A DNA stretch of 64,000 nt, taken from positions 1 through 64,000 of the forward strand of contig JAGBAZ010000055.1 of assembly GCA_018110905.1 (NCBI GenBank), given 5' to 3'. Shown here in pieces: positions 15,610 to 24,146 of this stretch (its first letter is position 1; every line of letters begins with the position of its first letter). Origin of the DNA: Oscillospiraceae bacterium. Its GTDB lineage: Bacteria > Bacillota > Clostridia > Oscillospirales > Ruminococcaceae. The notes beneath the pieces were generated by a model that was not told the DNA's origin, made no database searches, and worked only from the letters and a program-made list of their open reading frames with translations. The translations under genes and the position numbers were made by a program.

Positions 15610-16107
15610 TTATTTTGTAAGACGTTTTATAATAAGTTCGTGCTGAGGATATTTGCGGATAAGGTCTTCTCTTTCAAGAAGTTCAAAATCACCGAATTCA
15701 AAACCTGGAGAAACCATGCAGCCTGCAAGAGAATAGCCGGTTCCGTCCATAATGGCTCCGAAAATACTGCCTTTGGGGATAAGCACCTGGGGCTGTTCGC
15801 CGCGTTCAATATCAAGACCGAGTTTTACTCTTTCAAGTTCGCCGTTCTTATTTATAATATGAATCACCATCGGAACACCGGAATGGAAATACCAGATCTC
15901 ATCGGACTTAAGACGGTGGAAACGGGAAACATCTCTGTCTTTAAGAAGAAAATAGATGCTGGTCCAGAGTTTTCTGTTTCCGTCAAAGGAAGAATCAACA
16001 GCTTTTGCGTCGATTATATCTTTTGATTTAAGACATTCGTTATAATATCCGCCTTCGGGATGTTCTTTCATATTAAGCTTTTCAACAAAATATTTTCCTG
16101 TAAACAA
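15610..16107 (-). CDS. Cupin-fold protein, DUF985 (cupin_5)
   Basis: At 165 residues it has the DUF985 hallmarks: EHPEGGYYNECLKS near the start, SIYFLL..FHRLKSDEIWYFHSG in the first half, and GYSLAGCMVSPGFEFGDFEL near the end. These proteins have a cupin barrel and resemble sugar epimerases, but their substrate is unknown. Translation starts at TTG 16107, eight nt after AGGAGG. That SD lies in the 3' arm of the hairpin that ends the MATE gene upstream. Confidence 0.85.
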   Translation of the reverse strand: MFTGKYFVEKLNMKEHPEGGYYNECLKSKDIIDAKAVDSSFDGNRKLWTSIYFLLKDRDVSRFHRLKSDEIWYFHSGVPMVIHIINKNGELERVKLGLDIERGEQPQVLIPKGSIFGAIMDGTGYSLAGCMVSPGFEFGDFELLEREDLIRKYPQHELIIKRLTK

Positions 16108-16110
16108 AGA

Positions 16111-16164
16111 AAAAGCCTCCTAAAAAATGATACATATATTGTACCATTTTTCGGGAGGCTTTTA
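16111..16164 (-). terminator. Terminator of the MATE gene containing the SD of the cupin gene
   Basis: Outer arms AAAAGCCTCC and GGGAGGCTTTT and inner arms AAAAATG-A-TACA and TGTA-CATTTTT form one long hairpin. On the minus strand the T run follows directly, and the 3' arm includes AGGAGG (16116-16121), the ribosome binding site of the cupin gene. Confidence 0.8.
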
Positions 16165-16170
16165 AAGTCC

Positions 16171-17523
16171 TTAATCCGAAAATCTTATCTCAATTTCCCG
16201 TTTTTTACGCATGTAATAAATCGTTCCGAGAACTGCGCTCAGGATCCAGCCAAGAGGATAGCCGAGGGCAACCGCAGTGAAAGATGATGTGTATTGAGTT
16301 ACGAAGAAAAGGTATATCTGGCGGAAAACAACGAAGGAGAAAAGACGGATCGCTGTCGGGAACCTTGTATCACCGGAACCGCAAAGCGCACCGGAAAGAA
16401 CCGAACTTACCGCAACAAAAGAATAGAACGGTGTCATAAAACGGAGAAGAAAAACGCCATATTCAATAACTTCCGTTTCTTTATTGAAAAGACCGATAAG
16501 CTGGGGTGCAAAAATAAGTATCGGAACCGTAACCGCCGCTGTTGCCGCAAAAGCAAGGATAACAGCATATTTTGTGCCTTTTTGGGAGCGTTTTACATCA
16601 TGCACTCCAAGGTTTTGTCCGACGAAAGTCGTAATGCTCATGGATATACTGTCCAGCGGAATTATCGCAAAATGGTCAATTTTTATATAAGCAGACCAGG
16701 CGGCCATTACCGAAGAACCGAAGGAATTTATATAGGACTGTACAAAAACGTTTGAAAATGATGTTATGCTCTGCTGTAAAGCTGTTGGAAAACCTATATG
16801 GAAAATTTCCTTCATAACATATTTATGGATCTTTATTTTGTCCCAATGCAGCTTATAAATCCCATCTTCTTTTGTAAGCGTTCCGAGCACGAGAACAGAA
16901 GAAATTATCTGTGAAAGAACAGTTGCATAAGCTGCGCCCGCGACACCCATTTTGAAAACTATCACAAAAATAAGGTCAAAAACTATATTTACAAAAGATG
17001 AAGCTATAAGAAAATAAAGCGGGCGCTTTGAATCGCCGACCGCGCGAAGAATTGCAGCGCCCATATTATAAATCATCAGCGAAGCGATTCCGGCAAAATA
17101 TATTGTCAGATATGTTTTTGATTCGATAAAAACATCATCCGGAGTTTTCATAAACCGGAGCATATACGGAACCATAAAAACACCAAAAGCTGTTGCAACA
17201 ACGCTCAGCGCAAAAATCATTCCAATGGCGGTATGGACCGCATCCTGAAGTTTCTGCTTATTCTGTGCGCCAAAACTTCTCGCAATTACAACGGAAGCGC
17301 CGCTTGAAAGACCTGTGAAAAAACCTATGAGCATATTGACGATCGGGGTAGTTGTTCCGACCGCGGCAAGAGCCTGCTTGCTTACAAAGTTTCCGACTAC
17401 AATGCTGTCAACGGCGGTATAAAACTGCTGAAAAAGATAGCCGAGCATAAGCGGAAGTGCAAATTTTATGATTTTTTCCCATATATTGCCTTCCGTCATA
17501 AGGGTGGCGTTTTTTGAAGCCAA
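16171..17523 (-). CDS. MATE family efflux transporter
   Basis: The 450-residue polytopic membrane protein belongs to the multidrug and toxin extrusion family (NorM/DinF group). It has about twelve membrane helices in two repeats; the first repeat opens IIKFALPLMLGYLFQQFYTA and continues DSIVVGNFVSKQALAAVG, a typical MATE signature. It exports organic cations or drugs using Na+ or H+. The TTG at 17523 is the likely start, seven nt after AAAGGAGG; the ATG at 17544 lies upstream of that SD. It has its own promoter and terminator. Confidence 0.92.
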   Translation of the reverse strand: MASKNATLMTEGNIWEKIIKFALPLMLGYLFQQFYTAVDSIVVGNFVSKQALAAVGTTTPIVNMLIGFFTGLSSGASVVIARSFGAQNKQKLQDAVHTAIGMIFALSVVATAFGVFMVPYMLRFMKTPDDVFIESKTYLTIYFAGIASLMIYNMGAAILRAVGDSKRPLYFLIASSFVNIVFDLIFVIVFKMGVAGAAYATVLSQIISSVLVLGTLTKEDGIYKLHWDKIKIHKYVMKEIFHIGFPTALQQSITSFSNVFVQSYINSFGSSVMAAWSAYIKIDHFAIIPLDSISMSITTFVGQNLGVHDVKRSQKGTKYAVILAFAATAAVTVPILIFAPQLIGLFNKETEVIEYGVFLLRFMTPFYSFVAVSSVLSGALCGSGDTRFPTAIRLFSFVVFRQIYLFFVTQYTSSFTAVALGYPLGWILSAVLGTIYYMRKKREIEIRFSD

Positions 17524-17559
17524 ATTTCTTCCTCCTTTCTTCATGTTTTTCCATATTAA

Positions 17560-17588
17560 ATAATAAACTCATATTGTTTCATTTTCAA
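17560..17588 (-). promoter_or_regulatory. Promoter of the MATE gene
   Basis: TTGAAA and TATTAT spaced by 17 nt on the minus strand, about 35 nt before the start codon. Confidence 0.75.
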
Positions 17589-17720
17589 CAATTTGCGGAT
17601 AATTCTATATAAAAGTAAAAAAATGTTGAAATAATATACATTGTTTTGATTATATTAGCTGTATATTTGTCAGTTTTATTCATCAAAGTTCAAAATCTGA
17701 ATTTTTTTATTCAAAAGGCT

Positions 17721-17748
17721 TTAACAAATTCTTTTTTTGTGGTATGCT
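17721..17748 (+). promoter_or_regulatory. Promoter of the small membrane protein gene
   Basis: TTAACA and TATGCT with a 16-nt spacer. The apparent upstream ATG at 17744 is part of the -10 box, which supports the ATG at 17780 as the real start. Confidence 0.6.
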
Positions 17749-17779
17749 TTATAAAGAATTTTTCTCGGAGGATTTTTTA

Positions 17780-18124
17780 ATGAATTACATATATCTTATT
17801 CTCGGCGTTGTTCTCGGAATCGTTTTTATCGGAAGAGGAAAAAACGCAAAAAATCAAAAATTTATTCCTTATGAAGCAAAGATGAAACTTAAAACAAAAA
17901 AGACCATGGAACAATATGAAGAATGGTGCAAGACCGAAGGTCTTGGCTGCACTCTTGTTGGTCTTGGTTTTATTGTTTTCGGCGTTTCCGCAACTTTTAT
18001 GGACAGCAACGCTCTTTTGAGCACCATTATTGCAGTTGTTTCTCTTGTAATTTTTATCATCGGTTTTATGATGCGTGTTATCAATAACAAAAAACACCTC
18101 GGACATTATTTTACAAAACAGTGA
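17780..18124 (+). CDS. Small membrane protein of unknown function
   Basis: The 114-residue product has an N-terminal membrane segment (about 2-18, YIYLILGVVLGIVFI), a basic cytoplasmic loop with KTKKTMEQYEEWCKTEGLG, and two further membrane segments (about 50-68 and 74-94). No family is recognised. The ATG follows CGGAGG by eight nt. It is a single gene with its own promoter and terminator, located between the MATE gene and the second sigma operon. Confidence 0.65.
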   Translation: MNYIYLILGVVLGIVFIGRGKNAKNQKFIPYEAKMKLKTKKTMEQYEEWCKTEGLGCTLVGLGFIVFGVSATFMDSNALLSTIIAVVSLVIFIIGFMMRVINNKKHLGHYFTKQ

Positions 18125-18130
18125 AATATT

Positions 18131-18160
18131 AAAAATCCCGTCGAAAGACGGGATTTTTTT
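18131..18160 (+). terminator. Terminator of the small membrane protein gene
   Basis: AAAAATCCCGTC-GAAA-GACGGGATTTTTTT hairpin with a T run. Confidence 0.9.
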
Positions 18161-18167
18161 GAAAACG

Positions 18168-18210
18168 GCGAAACCAAAATGAATTTTTTGCGTGATATAT
18201 TGATGAAAGG
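18168..18210 (+). promoter_or_regulatory. Possible autoregulated ECF promoter of the second sigma operon
   Basis: GCGAAACC and TGCGTG are about 21 nt apart, followed by TATTGATGAAAGG, which overlaps the SD of the sigma gene. The same order of blocks is found upstream of the other sigma operon at 7350-7388. Confidence 0.5.
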
Positions 18211-18221
18211 AGGTTTTTGAG

Positions 18222-18782
18222 TTGGAAGATTTAAAAATAATCGAACTTTTTTTTGACAGAAAAGAATATGCCATTGCCGAAACGGAAAGAAAATACGGCC
18301 GTTATCTTTTAAAAATCGCTTATAACATTCTTTTTGATGCTGAAGACAGCGAAGAATGTGTAAACGACACATATATGAAGGCGTGGAACACGATTCCTCC
18401 GCAAAGGCCAAAGGTTCTTTCAACATTTCTCGGAAAAATCACAAGGCACCTTGCAATAGACGTTTTCCGCAGAAAACACGCCGGAAAACGCGGAAATTCC
18501 GAATTTGCCCTTTCCCTTTCGGAACTTGACGAATGCATTCCGGATAATCTTTCCGCCGAAGCGGAATTTGAGCAAAAAGAACTTTCTGAAAGCATAAACC
18601 GTTTTCTTGCTTCGCTTTCCAAAGAAAACCGGGATATTTTTGTTTGCCGATATTTTTATTCCGATTCTATCAAAGAAATAGCCTCCTTTTTTCAAAGCAA
18701 TGAATCAAAAATAAAAAATTCGCTTTTCCGAAGCAGAAAAATCCTTAAAGAACAACTTTTAAAGGAGGGTTTTGATTTATGA
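18222..18782 (+). CDS. ECF-type RNA polymerase sigma factor, second copy
   Basis: A 186-residue paralogue of the sigma factor at 6755-7309. Region 2 (ERKYGRYLLKIAYNILFDAE, VNDTYMKAWNTIPP) and region 4 (CRYFYSDSIKEIASFFQSNE, SLFRSRKILKEQLLKEG) are evident. TTG start after AAAGGAGG. Its end overlaps the next gene by 4 nt. The two sigma proteins share the start MED..IIEL, the ERKxG motif and the DTYxKAW motif, so they come from duplication or a shared ancestral module. Confidence 0.88.
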   Translation: MEDLKIIELFFDRKEYAIAETERKYGRYLLKIAYNILFDAEDSEECVNDTYMKAWNTIPPQRPKVLSTFLGKITRHLAIDVFRRKHAGKRGNSEFALSLSELDECIPDNLSAEAEFEQKELSESINRFLASLSKENRDIFVCRYFYSDSIKEIASFFQSNESKIKNSLFRSRKILKEQLLKEGFDL

Positions 18783-19993
18783 AAGCAGAGGATATTTCCG
18801 AAGCAATGAATAACATAAACGAAGATTTTATTGAATCTGCGAACGAAAGAAGAAAACCGAAATCAAGAAAATCCGCATGGATAAAATGGGTTTCCGCCGC
18901 CGCGGCAATCGCTGTTTTTGCTTTTGCAGGCGCAAAAGCCTTTGTTCCTAACCGGCCCGAACAAAACGATAATCCCGTTGGCGGAACAGAAAGCGAATAC
19001 GAATCGGAACTTCCGATGCTTGTTTATGAAGAAAGTTCCGCTGTCGGATACGGCTTTGAAGGATATTTGGCATACGATATTTCCGAACTTGAAAACGGTA
19101 ACCCCTGGAACGAAAAAATGGTTTTCGAGGCTCTTCCGGTTTTCCGGAACAACTCTTTCAATGAAGTCGGAATCGCCTATCCCGGAATCGGCGAAGAAGC
19201 CATGCTCCAAAAACTTAGTTCCATAACCGGCGGTGAGCACGGAGAAATTGAATATTCCCGAGTCGGAGATTTTTCTTCCGGAAGCGGAATTCCCGATGAT
19301 TTTGTTGACCGAATTGAAGTGGATTTCGGAAACCACACCATTGAAATCCAGTCAAACGGCACAGTAGTTTCAACTTACAACGGATTTGACGGAGAAGAAC
19401 TTCCGGATGACATAAGCTTTACCTATACCGAAACATCTGAAGGCGATGCTTACAGAGCCATCTCTTATATCTGTCAGAATTATTGTGATTTCCTTGATAA
19501 AGGTAATACGACGTTTGTCACTTCCGGAGATTATACTTTTGACGGTGAATTCAGCAGAAATTACCGCATCTATGATTTTTCCGGCGATGAAATAAGCGAT
19601 ATGCTGAACTTTGCCTTTAACGAAATCCAGCTTGCGCCCAACGACGAAGGAAAACTGATGCTCATAAGAGTTAACGATAAACTTTCCTGCGCGGAAAAAA
19701 TCGGCGATTATCCGATTATTTCCACCGAAGAAGCAAAGGATATGCTCCTTGACGGCGGTTATATCACAACCGCTCCATATGAAATGCCCGGAAAGAAATA
19801 TATCGCAAAAGCTGAACTTGTTTACCGCAGCGGAACCGGCGAAAACATCTGGATGCCCTATTACCGGTTCCTTGTAGAACTTCCGGAAATGGAACAGGAA
19901 AACGGACTTAAAAACTTCGGCGCATATTACGTTCCGGCGGTCAAAGCTGAATTTATAACCGGGCTTCCCCTTTGGAACGGAAGCTTTAACTGA
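18779..19993 (+). CDS. Probable membrane anti-sigma factor, small form
   Basis: The 404-residue product has an N-terminal cytoplasmic tail of about 33 residues starting MKAEDISEAMNNINEDFIES, one membrane segment (about 34-52, WVSAAAAIAVFAFAGAKAF) and a long extracytoplasmic region without a motif I can name. The N-terminal tail resembles that of the larger protein at 5163-6758, and both start inside the end of an ECF sigma gene. It probably holds the sigma factor at the membrane until a signal arrives (inference from order and topology). Confidence 0.65.
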   Translation: MKAEDISEAMNNINEDFIESANERRKPKSRKSAWIKWVSAAAAIAVFAFAGAKAFVPNRPEQNDNPVGGTESEYESELPMLVYEESSAVGYGFEGYLAYDISELENGNPWNEKMVFEALPVFRNNSFNEVGIAYPGIGEEAMLQKLSSITGGEHGEIEYSRVGDFSSGSGIPDDFVDRIEVDFGNHTIEIQSNGTVVSTYNGFDGEELPDDISFTYTETSEGDAYRAISYICQNYCDFLDKGNTTFVTSGDYTFDGEFSRNYRIYDFSGDEISDMLNFAFNEIQLAPNDEGKLMLIRVNDKLSCAEKIGDYPIISTEEAKDMLLDGGYITTAPYEMPGKKYIAKAELVYRSGTGENIWMPYYRFLVELPEMEQENGLKNFGAYYVPAVKAEFITGLPLWNGSFN

Positions 19994-20022
19994 AAAAAAC
20001 GGGCTTTTAAGCCCGTTTTTTT
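19993..20022. terminator. Shared terminator between converging genes
   Basis: AAAAAAACGGGC-TTTTAA-GCCCGTTTTTTT, able to end both the plus-strand anti-sigma gene and the minus-strand GNAT gene. Confidence 0.88.
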
Positions 20023-20485
20023 ACAGCATCAATTTATAAATTTCAATATTACCCGTTTTTCCTTCATAAACAAAGCCGTTTTTTTCGGCAATATGTTTAC
20101 TTGCGGATTGGTTTTCGTCAAATTCGATAATCAGACTTTTTATATCAAGAGTTTTTGAATATTCTATTATCCTTTTTGTAAGTTCATTTGCAATTCCAAT
20201 TCCCCAATATTTTTTATTGATTACCCAGCCGATTTCATAACCGCAGTTTTCATAACTATGGAAAATCAGATGCCCGATCACTTTTTCCGTTTCGTTAAAT
20301 TCCACGGCATAAACCAGCGGCGGTTCACAAAGACCAGCGTTTTTAATAAAATCCAACGTTTTTTCCATATCAAAAATCGGCTCAATATAATTCATAACTT
20401 CTTCGTTCGAAAGCGTTTCATACAGATCTTTTGCGTCTTCCGGGCGGAAATTTCGGATTTTGCATCTTTTTGTAAAAAGTTCCAT
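20021..20485 (-). CDS. GNAT family N-acetyltransferase (RimJ/RimL-like)
   Basis: The 154-residue enzyme starts ELFTKRCKIRNFRPEDAKDL and shows the GNAT acetyl-CoA region GYEIGWVINKKYWGIGIANE (motif A type), followed by IIEFDENQSASKHIAEKNGF. This resembles acetyltransferases acting on ribosomal proteins or small amines. The substrate cannot be told. The ATG has AGGTGA upstream, directly after a terminator hairpin, so its expression may depend on read-through or on a promoter hidden in the preceding gene. Confidence 0.82.
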   Translation of the reverse strand: MELFTKRCKIRNFRPEDAKDLYETLSNEEVMNYIEPIFDMEKTLDFIKNAGLCEPPLVYAVEFNETEKVIGHLIFHSYENCGYEIGWVINKKYWGIGIANELTKRIIEYSKTLDIKSLIIEFDENQSASKHIAEKNGFVYEGKTGNIEIYKLML

Positions 20486-20497
20486 TTTGTCACCTAT

Positions 20498-20532
20498 AAA
20501 AAAACTCCCGCAGAAATTTGCGGGAGTTTTTT
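20498..20532 (-). terminator. Terminator of the gene at 20534, just before the GNAT gene
   Basis: AACTCCCGC-AAATTTCT-GCGGGAGTT on the minus strand with a long T run. The GNAT ribosome binding site begins a few nt after it. Confidence 0.87.
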
Positions 20533-20533
20533 G

Positions 20534-21343
20534 TTATCTGTAATCGTCCATTTCAAAAGTAAAAGTTCCGACTTCGCCGAATTCGTCATACTCGATTTTC
20601 TTTCCGGGAACAACTGCGCCAACGCTGTGGGAAAGAGGAGTTACCTCGACCATTTCCCCCTTGTTTTCCATCCAGTCAAGGCGGCAAACAATAATGCTTG
20701 TGCAGATATAGTAAATATCGACAATATCTTTATTCATTGCAACATAATCTGCGCCGTCATTGGAATAACAAAGAGCTGTGCAGGGTTCTTCCCCTTCAAG
20801 AAGATTTTTTATTTTACGGATAAATTTTCCGTCTTTTTCGTCTTTTAAAAGTTCGCTTTTGATAAATTCCGCAATTTTAAGATAGTTTTCTTTCCCGTTT
20901 TTTTCAAGACCGTCTTTTTCGAGAATATCGAAAACGTTTGAATCTTCCGGAAAACCTTCGAGCAAAAGCGCAAGAGGGTTTTCTTCAACGGCCTTGCGGT
21001 AGGTCATAAGGCTTACGGTTTCGCCTTCGGCAATTTTTCCTTCAACAAAAGGAACTATCGGGTCATAGCTGAAGCGGATATATTCTTCGCCGAAAAGCGG
21101 AGATTCTTCGAAAAGCGTTTTTTCGTGATCATCAAGCGGTTTTTCGCCATTGCGAACAACCCTGTAAAGTTCAGGAGCTTTAATCTCTTTAGATGCAGAA
21201 AAAAGCATTCCGACAGTTTCATCGAGGAGATTTTCTACCTCATCTTCCGGAAGATTTTCGCGGTTTTTAAGCTTTTCCATTTTTTCGGAAAGTTCTTCCG
21301 CCGATGCTGAATTAAGTTTTTCAATGGCTTCTTCGTATCTCAT
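20534..21343 (-). CDS. Hypothetical protein, acidic, cytoplasmic
   Basis: No family is recognised in this 269-residue protein. It is rich in Glu and Lys, with a helical first half (YEEAIEKLNSASAEELSEKM) and a likely mixed alpha/beta second half ending VGTFTFEMDDYR. There is no signal peptide or membrane segment. It starts 10 nt downstream of the DUF2284 gene on the same strand with a ribosome binding site GAGGTTG-like and is followed by a terminator, so it is the last gene of that operon. Confidence 0.65.
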   Translation of the reverse strand: MRYEEAIEKLNSASAEELSEKMEKLKNRENLPEDEVENLLDETVGMLFSASKEIKAPELYRVVRNGEKPLDDHEKTLFEESPLFGEEYIRFSYDPIVPFVEGKIAEGETVSLMTYRKAVEENPLALLLEGFPEDSNVFDILEKDGLEKNGKENYLKIAEFIKSELLKDEKDGKFIRKIKNLLEGEEPCTALCYSNDGADYVAMNKDIVDIYYICTSIIVCRLDWMENKGEMVEVTPLSHSVGAVVPGKKIEYDEFGEVGTFTFEMDDYR

Positions 21344-21352
21344 TTTTCAACC

Positions 21353-21958
21353 TCAATCTTTAACTTTTATCTCTTCGGAATCGCTTAAAAGTCCGACAAT
21401 GAAAAGGAAATATTCCGGAGCTTTTCCGTTTTCGATCCAAAGGATTTTTGTGCCGAAAAGTTCTTCCGCGGTTTTAACAAGGTTTCCGCCGATGGCATCT
21501 ATTGCCGGACGGATATCGTCCTCATGGCGGCAGGGTTTTCCCTTCGGTCTTGTGCAGCGTTTGCATTTTGCACAGTGACCGCCGTCAAGAGCAAAGGAAC
21601 TGGGGTTTTCCCTTTCAACTCCCAAAATCCATTTGCTTGCAAGAATATAATTCTGGTGGCGGATTCCGAGAACAAGTTCGTCAATTTCTTCCTGGGTCAT
21701 TCCGTGTTCAATAAGATCGTCCTCAAGATACATTTTGAACGCAAAAAGATGGAGATATTTATAATTGTTCCAATATTTTTCCTTTACGTCAAAGGCATAG
21801 GGCGGACAGCCCCATTTTGCACCGTAATTCGGGCACATTTTACAGCATTCGATAAAGCGTTCAACTTCAACATAATCCTTTGCGTAATCCGCGGAAAGGA
21901 TTTTTTCATAGCTGCGCTCCACCGATTTTATTCCTTTTGCTTTTCTGAAACGAATCAT
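21353..21958 (-). CDS. DUF2284 Cys-rich metal-binding protein
   Basis: The 201-residue protein has the DUF2284 pattern: CCKMCPNYGAKWGCPPYAFD in the N-terminal part and HCAKCKRCTRPKGKPCRHED further on, giving eight or more Cys that can hold metal or an iron-sulfur cluster. DUF2284 proteins occur in anaerobes, often near redox or corrinoid genes; the function is unknown. ATG at 21958 follows AGGTGA by seven nt. It is in an operon with the two hypothetical genes on each side. Confidence 0.85.
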   Translation of the reverse strand: MIRFRKAKGIKSVERSYEKILSADYAKDYVEVERFIECCKMCPNYGAKWGCPPYAFDVKEKYWNNYKYLHLFAFKMYLEDDLIEHGMTQEEIDELVLGIRHQNYILASKWILGVERENPSSFALDGGHCAKCKRCTRPKGKPCRHEDDIRPAIDAIGGNLVKTAEELFGTKILWIENGKAPEYFLFIVGLLSDSEEIKVKD

Positions 21959-22011
21959 AAACAAATCACCTTTATAAATAAAACTGGAATTATAATATCA
22001 TAAACCGCGGT

Positions 22012-22512
22012 TTATTGCAATTCTTCCGCAAGTTTTTCCAAAATGACCCTGTATGCCGGGCGATATTCGGTTTTATATTTTTCGCTGTGGCTTACCATTT
22101 CGCCGCTATATCCAAAAAGATACTCAAGAAGTTCCTTTTCCGAAAAAGGTGTTCTCCCCTCTTTAGAAAGCTTTTTTAAAATTTCAATTTTTGGTTCAAG
22201 TTCAGTTTTTTCTCCGGAATTTGCGCTTTTTATAAAAACTTCGCAGATTTTTTCTTCCGGAATTTTAACTGCTTTTGCTTTATGCAAATCAATCCGAACA
22301 TAGCCTCCGCCAATTGGTTCGAAAAGCTGAGCATCAAAATCCCGAGTTGTGTTTTCAAGCTCATTTTTGAGCATGCTCAAAGCAAACTCTTCGTTTTTAA
22401 CAAGATGTCCGCAACCGAAAGCGCTTTGGTAACAAAGTTTTACCGCATCGACCGGCTTCATAAGCGGATATTTTTCAAAATGAAAAAGCAGGATTTTTTC
22501 AAAATTCTCCAA
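22012..22512 (-). CDS. Conserved hypothetical protein
   Basis: The 166-residue protein reads MENFEKILLFHFEKYPLMKP, then CYQSAFGCGHLVKNEEFAL and YVRIDLHKAK. The Cys/Gly/His cluster (CYQSAFGCGH) suggests a conserved functional site. I recall similar proteins in Clostridia but no named family. TTG start after AAGGAGGAGG. It is first in a probable three-gene minus-strand operon with DUF2284. The role is unknown. Confidence 0.65.
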   Translation of the reverse strand: MENFEKILLFHFEKYPLMKPVDAVKLCYQSAFGCGHLVKNEEFALSMLKNELENTTRDFDAQLFEPIGGGYVRIDLHKAKAVKIPEEKICEVFIKSANSGEKTELEPKIEILKKLSKEGRTPFSEKELLEYLFGYSGEMVSHSEKYKTEYRPAYRVILEKLAEELQ

Positions 22513-22559
22513 AAAATCCTCCTCCTTTTTTGATAAACTAAAATTTACAATTCATAAAG

Positions 22560-22587
22560 TTGAATTTTGAACTTTCGATAGTATAAT
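22560..22587 (+). promoter_or_regulatory. Promoter of the BrkB-like gene
   Basis: TTGAAT and TATAAT with a 16-nt spacer, 40 nt before the start codon. Confidence 0.75.
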
Positions 22588-22629
22588 ATAAATATATCAT
22601 AAATCAATTTATTTTTACAGAGGATTTTA

Positions 22630-23514
22630 ATGAACCACATTTTTTCCGTTAAAGGAATCATCGGTATTGCCGAAAAATTTCTTTCGCTTAAACTTAACCG
22701 TTCCGCGGCGGCTCTTTCATATTTTCTTATAATGACTCTTTTCCCGATGCTTATCTGCGTCCAATGGATTCTGAGCGTTCTGGGCGAAGACATTGTTATT
22801 TTCCTCGAGGAATTTTCGGAACTTATTCCTTCCGGAGTTCTCGCTATAATCGAAGATTATCTTTCCTATTCCGGTTCACAGTCCGGCGGACTTTTAATAA
22901 TCGGAATCTTCACCGCGGTTTATACCGGAGCTGCGGCTTTCCGTACTCTTTCGGACACTCTTCGGGAAATTTTTGAAAGCCGCGGCGGAAGCGACACAGC
23001 AAGATTTATTTTCAGTTTTGTTTATGCTGTGGCATTTCTTCTGGCTGTTTATGTTCTTGCAATAACGGTTATCGCCGGAAGATGGCTTATAACTTTTCTT
23101 GAACCTTTTTTTGCTATGATAGATTTTATTAATCTTCTTGATCTTGCCAACCTCTGGAACTGGTTCCGATTTGTAATTCTTAATATAATTTCCGCCGGAA
23201 TGCTTTATACCGTTTATTACTGCAACGCATGGCGCAGTCCCTATAAAATGAAAATTCTTCCGGGCGCGGTTTTCGGTTCGCTTGTTTTTACTGTTGTAAG
23301 CGGATTTTTTTCCTGGTTCATAAGTTCTTCGGTAAAATATTCCGCAATCTATGGTTCACTTGCTTCTGTAATAATTCTGATGCTCTGGCTTTATATCCTT
23401 GCTGACATAATCCTTCTCGGAGCTTTGATAAACAAGGAAATGAGCGAACACAAAAGTGACCCGAAAATGAAACTCCACAGCGACGTCCACAGTTTTATTA
23501 AAAAGAAGCAGTAA
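22630..23514 (+). CDS. YihY/BrkB family inner membrane protein
   Basis: The 294-residue protein has six membrane helices and the family pattern: RSAAALSYFLIMTLFPMLIC near the N-terminus, YTGAAAFRTLSDTLREIFES in the middle, and YGSLASVIILMLWLYILADI near the C-terminus. Older names such as ribonuclease BN are wrong for this family; it may be a membrane transporter or envelope factor of unknown activity. ATG after AGAGGA. It has its own promoter and terminator. Confidence 0.9.
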   Translation: MNHIFSVKGIIGIAEKFLSLKLNRSAAALSYFLIMTLFPMLICVQWILSVLGEDIVIFLEEFSELIPSGVLAIIEDYLSYSGSQSGGLLIIGIFTAVYTGAAAFRTLSDTLREIFESRGGSDTARFIFSFVYAVAFLLAVYVLAITVIAGRWLITFLEPFFAMIDFINLLDLANLWNWFRFVILNIISAGMLYTVYYCNAWRSPYKMKILPGAVFGSLVFTVVSGFFSWFISSSVKYSAIYGSLASVIILMLWLYILADIILLGALINKEMSEHKSDPKMKLHSDVHSFIKKKQ

Positions 23515-23516
23515 AC

Positions 23517-23545
23517 AAAAGCTCCCATTAAAAACGGGAGCTTTT
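23517..23545. terminator. Shared terminator between the BrkB-like and MerR-like genes
   Basis: AAAAGCTCCC and GGGAGCTTTT arms, with T and A runs usable from both converging genes. Confidence 0.85.
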
Positions 23546-23971
23546 GTAATAATCGCCGATAAGTCCGAAAACATCGGAAGGCTTTCCGCGAAGAATTATT
23601 CTCGGTGTTTTATAATTTCCGTCAAAGCTGAAATTTATATCATTATAATCTCCGTTGCTGATGCCGTAGCAAAAGAACTCCGCCGTTTCTTTGATATCAC
23701 ATTTCGGCAAATCGAGGATAACGCAGGTTTCCTCTTCCTTTTTGCTGTCATTAAGCATAAAATCATATACGACGGAATTGTTTTTTGCAACGATGCTCGG
23801 ACGCACCGCAGGATTTTTGATAAATGCGTCCACTTCTTCCGGAGTAAAATGCCAGATTCCGTTAATCTTTTCGCCTTTAAGGATTCCGGAAGCGATGTAA
23901 TTTCTTATGGTACGGTCGGAAAGACCGGTTATTAACGTAATGTGGCTTATAAGATAAAGTTCTTCTTCCAT
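23528..23971 (-). CDS. MerR/excisionase-type helix-turn-helix protein
   Basis: The 147-residue protein begins with a MerR-like winged helix: LISHITLITGLSDRTIRNYI, then a wing with GIWHFTPEEVDAFI. The second half (about 80-147) has SKKEEETCVILDLPKCDIKE and ends ILRGKPSDVFGLIGDYYKSS; this may be a ligand-binding or dimerisation domain, but I do not recognise it. TTG or ATG start near 23971 after AGGAG. Divergent from the XRE gene at 24147. Confidence 0.75.
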   Translation of the reverse strand: MEEELYLISHITLITGLSDRTIRNYIASGILKGEKINGIWHFTPEEVDAFIKNPAVRPSIVAKNNSVVYDFMLNDSKKEEETCVILDLPKCDIKETAEFFCYGISNGDYNDINFSFDGNYKTPRIILRGKPSDVFGLIGDYYKSSRF

Positions 23972-24146
23972 TTAAAAAAACTCCTTTTTATAGATTCGCC
24001 GGCTGTGATTTAATTATATCGCCCGCTCCGAAACTTTTCAATTTGAAATAACGGGAGTTTTTCATAACCGCAACCAATAGTTGACATACAGTTGGTAGTC
24101 ATTTGCGGATTTTTTTGATAACATATCATCACGGAGGTGATTTTTA

